Below are positions 8,986 through 12,138 of a stretch of 12,138 nt of DNA, piece after piece (positions within the stretch are counted from its first letter, which is position 1; every line of letters begins with the position of its first letter). Position numbers and translations under genes: made by a program. The notes under the pieces are model-generated. The model ran no database searches. It was given only the letters and a program-made list of their open reading frames with translations, and was not told where the DNA came from. The DNA comes from Gammaproteobacteria bacterium (lineage in GTDB: Bacteria; Pseudomonadota; Gammaproteobacteria; GCA-001735895): positions 1 to 12,138 of the forward strand of contig WGBK01000036.1 of the NCBI GenBank assembly GCA_015494335.1. The letters are read 5' to 3'.

Positions 8986-10992
8986 TCAGAATTCTCCGGA
9001 CAGGCGCAGCACCCAGGCTGGCCCGTGTTCGTTCGCGATGTAGTCGTTGTATTCCTTCAGCAGGTCCTTGCCAATCAGTTCAAGGCGCAGCGCGTGTTCG
9101 CTCTCGATTTGATAGCTCCAGCGCAGATCCAGCTTGTCGTAGGCGGGCACATGCTTGCGCCGGTCGGTCCAGGCGAATTCACCGACATGGAACCAGACGC
9201 CCGAGATCTGCTGGCGGTCGCTCAGGTTGTAGTGGCCGCCGACAAAGCCGTTATGCTCGGGGAAGCTGACCTCCTGTTCCTCGCTGAAGCTGTCGGCGGT
9301 AACCCAGCTGTAGCCGCCGAACCAGCGCAGACGAGCGTCGCTGGCGCTGTAGTTGAAGGACAACTCGATACCCTGTGCCTTGGTGGCGCCCTGGTTGACC
9401 GGGAAGTCGTAGGTCTGGGCAGTGCCGGTTTCCGGGTCCGGGTCCACGGTCATGTCGAGGTTCACGATCTGGTCATCGATGCGATAGCTGAACAGCTTGA
9501 CGTCGGTGGTCATCTGATCGCCCATCCAGCGGCTGTACAGGCCGATCTCCCGCGACAGGATGGATTCGGCGGTGATGTCCGGATTGGAGCGGAAACGGGT
9601 CAGGTAGAAGGTCTGACTGACCGGTGGCGGCAGGTCGACGCTGAACTGGGTCTTGCCCTCGACCTCCCACAGGATCGGGTTGCGGTTGGCTTTCGATGCC
9701 ACCAGGCGCAGGCTGTGCCGGTCGAACAGCCGGATCAGCGACAGCCGACCGCTGTTCTCGCGATCGGTCTTGTCGCTGTCCTCAATCATCAGTCCGGCAT
9801 CCAGCAACCAGTCCGGATTCAGACGCCATTCCAGGCTGCCGAACAGTCGTCGGGTCGTCTGCTGGTGATTTTCCTGGTCGTTGAACAGGTAGAAGGAGCG
9901 CACCCGGTCATGGCGCAGGTTGCCGCCGTAGTTGATCTGCAGATCCGGTGAGAGCCAGCGATTCTGGTACAACTCCAGTTCGCTGCGGGTGGAATCCCGG
10001 TCCAGGTCCACCCAGGTATCGAAAGGCGGCAGCAACTGAAACTGCGGGTTGCCGGTCAGTTCGGCCAGGAAATCGTTGAGGGGAGCAGTGCGGTAGTGGT
10101 CATCGACCTGTTGCCGGGTCAGGGTCAGACGCACGCGGCTGGTGACCTGGTCGTCGATGGCTTCCCAGGAGCCGTTGAAATAGCCGTTGTCGGTCAGTTC
10201 TTCGTGGAAGGGGTCCGTGACATCGCCATCCCCGAGGTTGACCAAGGCATCGCTGAAACCAAGCTGCAGGGTCCAGAAACGATTATAGGCGCTGAGATAG
10301 TCCATACGCAGGTTGATCTTGTTGACCCGCTTGCTGTCACGCAGATCGCTGTAACCGGCATCCTCTTCGTGGCCGAGGCTGAAACGCCAGTCCAGGTCCT
10401 CGTTATTGCCGCCGTAGCGGTAGTAGAGGCGCTGGATGCCGCTGTCCGAATCGAGGGAGGTGGCGCCCGACAGCGCGTGGCCGAGGTCCTCGGCGGAATG
10501 ACGGGTGATGATGTTGATGGTGGCGAGGAAGGCATTGGCGCCGTAGGTCACGGCATTGGGGCCGCGGGTGATCTCGATGCGCTCGATGTCCTCGATCAGC
10601 AGCGGCAGGTTGTTCCAGGGAATGCCCCCGTAGGAGGGGATAAATACCGAGCGGCCATCGATCAATACCTGCAGTCGCCGCATCCAGCGTGCGCCCAGCC
10701 CCTGGTAAGTGACCACCGGGGAGTTGTCGTAGTAGTAACCGACGATAAAGCCCGGGGCCAGCCTGAGGATCTCGGCCAGGCTGGTGGCGCCGGAATCGCG
10801 GATCATCTGGCGGTCGATGACGCTGACCGAGGCCGGCGATTCGGCCAGCGGCTTGTCCAGACGCGATACCGTCAGCACGATGGGCGCCTCGCCGTAGAAA
10901 TCGTCCTCGGCGCGGTAATCGGCGAAACCGGGCAATGCGTTCAACAGCAGCAGCAAGGCCGGAATGAACGGGACATGGGATCGGGCAGGCAT
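8986..10992 (-). CDS. TonB-dependent outer-membrane receptor
   Basis: A 668-residue TonB-dependent receptor: a 22-strand outer-membrane barrel closed by a plug, importing or sensing a scarce ligand using energy from TonB-ExbBD. A signal peptide (about 1-24, ending LPGFA) precedes a short linker with a likely TonB box (PIVLTVS, 37-43). The plug (about 46-165) contains SVSVIDRQMIRDSG, SLAEILRLAPG, LQVLIDGRSVFIP, IERIEITRGPNAVTYGANAF and INIITR, all canonical. The rest is beta-strand-rich barrel ending in LRLSGEF, with the C-terminal Phe used in BAM-mediated insertion. There is no N-terminal STN signalling domain, so it is not a FecA-type transducer acting through an anti-sigma factor. ATG 10992 has GGAG 6 nt upstream (complement of 10999-11002). 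It is first in a unit with the binding protein and kinase. The substrate cannot be assigned; general likeness is to CirA/BtuB-like receptors. Confidence 0.93.
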   Translation of the reverse strand: MPARSHVPFIPALLLLLNALPGFADYRAEDDFYGEAPIVLTVSRLDKPLAESPASVSVIDRQMIRDSGATSLAEILRLAPGFIVGYYYDNSPVVTYQGLGARWMRRLQVLIDGRSVFIPSYGGIPWNNLPLLIEDIERIEITRGPNAVTYGANAFLATINIITRHSAEDLGHALSGATSLDSDSGIQRLYYRYGGNNEDLDWRFSLGHEEDAGYSDLRDSKRVNKINLRMDYLSAYNRFWTLQLGFSDALVNLGDGDVTDPFHEELTDNGYFNGSWEAIDDQVTSRVRLTLTRQQVDDHYRTAPLNDFLAELTGNPQFQLLPPFDTWVDLDRDSTRSELELYQNRWLSPDLQINYGGNLRHDRVRSFYLFNDQENHQQTTRRLFGSLEWRLNPDWLLDAGLMIEDSDKTDRENSGRLSLIRLFDRHSLRLVASKANRNPILWEVEGKTQFSVDLPPPVSQTFYLTRFRSNPDITAESILSREIGLYSRWMGDQMTTDVKLFSYRIDDQIVNLDMTVDPDPETGTAQTYDFPVNQGATKAQGIELSFNYSASDARLRWFGGYSWVTADSFSEEQEVSFPEHNGFVGGHYNLSDRQQISGVWFHVGEFAWTDRRKHVPAYDKLDLRWSYQIESEHALRLELIGKDLLKEYNDYIANEHGPAWVLRLSGEF

Positions 10993-11079
10993 GGATCACT
11001 CCGTGCGTGTCGGGCCCGCGTAGTGCGGGGCCAGGGATTCGAGTACACTATGCGGCAGTTTTTGCGAGCCGAGTCATCA
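10993..11079. promoter_or_regulatory. Divergent intergenic region, TonB receptor / cysM
   Basis: These 87 bp must hold the promoters for both the minus-strand receptor-binding protein-kinase unit and plus-strand cysM, unless cysM also uses a promoter inside the receptor gene. On the plus strand TACACT (11044-11049) is a possible -10 box (4/6 match) with no good -35 box. On the minus strand I find no convincing -35/-10 pair. The receptor's GGAG Shine-Dalgarno lies at 10999-11002 (complement). An imperfect inverted repeat sits in the middle and is listed separately. Confidence 0.45.
11013..11032. repeat. Imperfect GC-rich inverted repeat
   Basis: GGCCCGC (11013-11019) and GCGGGGCC (11025-11032) are inverted arms around the 5-base loop GTAGT, pairing over 7 bp with a one-base bulge. 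There is no T tract on either side, so it is not a rho-independent terminator. It could be an operator between the divergent genes, or a hairpin in the 5' leader of the receptor mRNA about 20 nt upstream of its start codon. In GC-rich DNA such a hairpin can arise by chance. Confidence 0.4.
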
Positions 11080-11967
11080 ATGTATCTGCAGGATTATATC
11101 GGAAACACGCCGCTGGTGACATTGCAGCATCTGGGCAATCCGGAGCGCGGCAATCGCGTGCTGGTCAAGCTCGAGGGCAACAACCCGGCGGGTTCGGTCA
11201 AGGATCGTCCGGCACTGCACATGATCGCCCGCGCCGAGGAGCGCGGCGACATCCGCCCCGGCGATACGCTGATCGAGGCCACCAGCGGCAATACCGGCAT
11301 TGCGCTGGCCATGGCGGCCGCGGTCAAGGGCTATCGAATGACCCTGATCATGCCCGAGAACATGAGCCTGGAGCGCCGCGCGGTGATGAAGGCCTACGGC
11401 GCCGAGCTGATCCTGGTCAGCCGCGAGGAAAGCATGATGGGCGCCCGCGATCTGGCCGAACGCATGGCGCGGGAAGGCAAGGGCTGGCTGGTCGATCAGT
11501 TTTCCAACCCCGACAACCCGGAATCCCATTATCTGGGCACAGCGCCCGAGATATGGAGCCAGAGCGAGCAGGAAATCACCCATTTCGTCAGTGCCATGGG
11601 CACTACCGGCACCATCGTCGGTTGCTCGCGTTACTTCAAGGAGGTGAATCCGGCGATCGAGGTGATCGGGGTGCATCCGGCCGAAGGGGCAACCATCCCC
11701 GGCATCCGGCGCTGGCCCGAGGCTTATCTGCCGAAGATCTACGATCCCAGCCATATCGACCGCGTGCTGGATGTGAGCCAGCAGGAAGCGGAACAGACCA
11801 CGCGCGAACTGGCGGCGCGCGAAGGTATCTTCTGCGGGGTTTCATCCGGCGGTGCGGTCGCCGTGGCGCTGCGGCTGGCGCGGCAACTGGAAAACGCGAC
11901 GCTGGTGGCGATCATTGCCGATCGTGGCGATCGCTACCTGTCCACCGGCGTTTTTCCCGCGGAATGA
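11080..11967 (+). CDS. cysM: Cysteine synthase B (O-acetylserine sulfhydrylase B)
   Basis: CysM is a PLP enzyme that makes L-cysteine from O-acetylserine and sulfide; in enteric bacteria it can also use thiosulfate to give S-sulfocysteine. The 295-residue protein begins MYLQDYIGNTPLVTLQHLG. The PLP Schiff-base lysine is Lys41 in NNPAGSVKDRPALHM, the phosphate/substrate loop is TSGNTG (68-73), then MGTTGTIVGCSRYFKE, and GVSSGGAV binds near the PLP ring nitrogen. IPGIRRWPEAYLPKIYD and the short length favour CysM over CysK. ATG 11080 fits the family N-terminus; an in-frame ATG at 11050 would add ten unsupported residues. The Shine-Dalgarno is weak. The gene sits divergent to the receptor unit, 16 bp before the exonuclease gene. 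A cysM neighbour for the GacS/BarA-type kinase recalls the gacS-cysM proximity in Pseudomonas. Confidence 0.96.
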   Translation: MYLQDYIGNTPLVTLQHLGNPERGNRVLVKLEGNNPAGSVKDRPALHMIARAEERGDIRPGDTLIEATSGNTGIALAMAAAVKGYRMTLIMPENMSLERRAVMKAYGAELILVSREESMMGARDLAERMAREGKGWLVDQFSNPDNPESHYLGTAPEIWSQSEQEITHFVSAMGTTGTIVGCSRYFKEVNPAIEVIGVHPAEGATIPGIRRWPEAYLPKIYDPSHIDRVLDVSQQEAEQTTRELAAREGIFCGVSSGGAVAVALRLARQLENATLVAIIADRGDRYLSTGVFPAE

Positions 11968-11983
11968 GGGGCGGAGCGAAGGT

Positions 11984-12138
11984 ATGAACAACATACTGGT
12001 TTTCGACATCGAGACCATCCCCGACATTGATGGCGCACGACGACTCTACGACCTCCACGGATTGTCGGAAGAGGATGTCGCCAAGGCCGTGTTCCACCTG
12101 CGCCGGCAACAGGCCGGAACCGAGTTCCTGCGCCATCA
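11984..12138 (+). CDS. Predicted 3'-5' exonuclease, PolB-like, N-terminal part
   Basis: The first 51 codons of a gene cut by the right edge of the window. The N-terminus ILVFDIETIPDIDGARRLYD is the ExoI motif of DEDD-type 3'-5' exonucleases, with metal-binding Asp8 and Glu10. It fits the predicted PolB-like exonuclease family (PF10108, DNA_pol_B_exo2), whose members carry the exonuclease fold without a polymerase domain. The next segment (LSEEDVAKAVFHLRRQQAG) is also typical of that family. Start ATG 11984 has a good purine-rich ribosome binding site (GGAGCGAAGG, about 11972-11982). It lies 16 bp after cysM and is probably cotranscribed with it. The remaining catalytic residues are outside the window, so activity cannot be judged. 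Confidence 0.85.
   Translation, partial: MNNILVFDIETIPDIDGARRLYDLHGLSEEDVAKAVFHLRRQQAGTEFLRH

Noticed and set aside
8935..9951. 338-codon plus-strand open frame antisense to the TonB receptor
   Set aside because: Antisense shadow; the receptor frame has a signal peptide, plug motifs and a C-terminal Phe.
8986..10992. FecA-type iron surface-signalling receptor
   Set aside because: No STN domain and no sigma or anti-sigma genes nearby. A TonB receptor alone does not justify an iron assignment.
10096..11079. N-terminal extension of the cysM frame by more than 300 codons
   Set aside because: The frame is merely open through the antisense of the receptor gene. Homology with CysM begins at 11080, and the extension is low-complexity.

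Overview
The window is GC-rich, densely packed bacterial chromosome. The gene order lepA-lepB-DUF4845-rnc-era-recO-pdxJ-acpS on the plus strand is the classical gammaproteobacterial housekeeping cluster (Pseudomonas has the same order from lepA to pdxJ). With a BarA/GacS-type kinase and cysM beside it, this suggests a non-enteric gammaproteobacterium. I cannot name the genus from sequence alone.

Region 1 (1-5260, + strand) is the core cluster: the 3' end of lepA, then lepB (signal peptidase I), a small DUF4845 membrane protein, rnc (RNase III), era (ribosome-assembly GTPase), recO (recombination mediator), pdxJ (vitamin B6 synthesis) and acpS (ACP activation). Genes overlap or nearly touch: GTGA at DUF4845/rnc, 11 bp at rnc/era, and 1 bp gaps at recO/pdxJ and pdxJ/acpS. 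The 74 bp between era and recO is tiled exactly by an unannotated 24-codon ORF, directly after the era stop (TAG|ATG) and overlapping the recO start (TGATG).

Region 2 (5262-10992, - strand) is the most interesting part. It is a three-gene unit in the order TonB-dependent outer-membrane receptor, periplasmic ABC-type substrate-binding protein (PF04392-like), and BarA/GacS-type tripartite hybrid histidine kinase. The last two genes overlap by ATGA and the first two are 29 bp apart. No ABC permease, ATPase, sigma factor or anti-sigma factor is present. The arrangement reads as a ligand-sensing chain across the envelope (outer-membrane capture, periplasmic binding, inner-membrane phosphorelay) rather than a transporter. 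The kinase looks like the genome's own BarA/GacS by sensor layout, Hpt motif and position next to cysM. The unit is therefore a candidate input module for the Gac/Csr pathway, whose natural signals are poorly known. Its stop codon lies 1 bp from that of convergent acpS.

Region 3 (11080-12138, + strand) holds cysM (O-acetylserine sulfhydrylase B), divergent from the receptor across an 87-bp intergenic region with an imperfect GC-rich hairpin, then the start of a DEDD-family 3'-5' exonuclease (PolB-like) cut by the window edge.

I saw no tRNA, rRNA, CRISPR array, insertion sequence, phage gene or clear rho-independent terminator. There is no gene-free stretch longer than about 90 bases.
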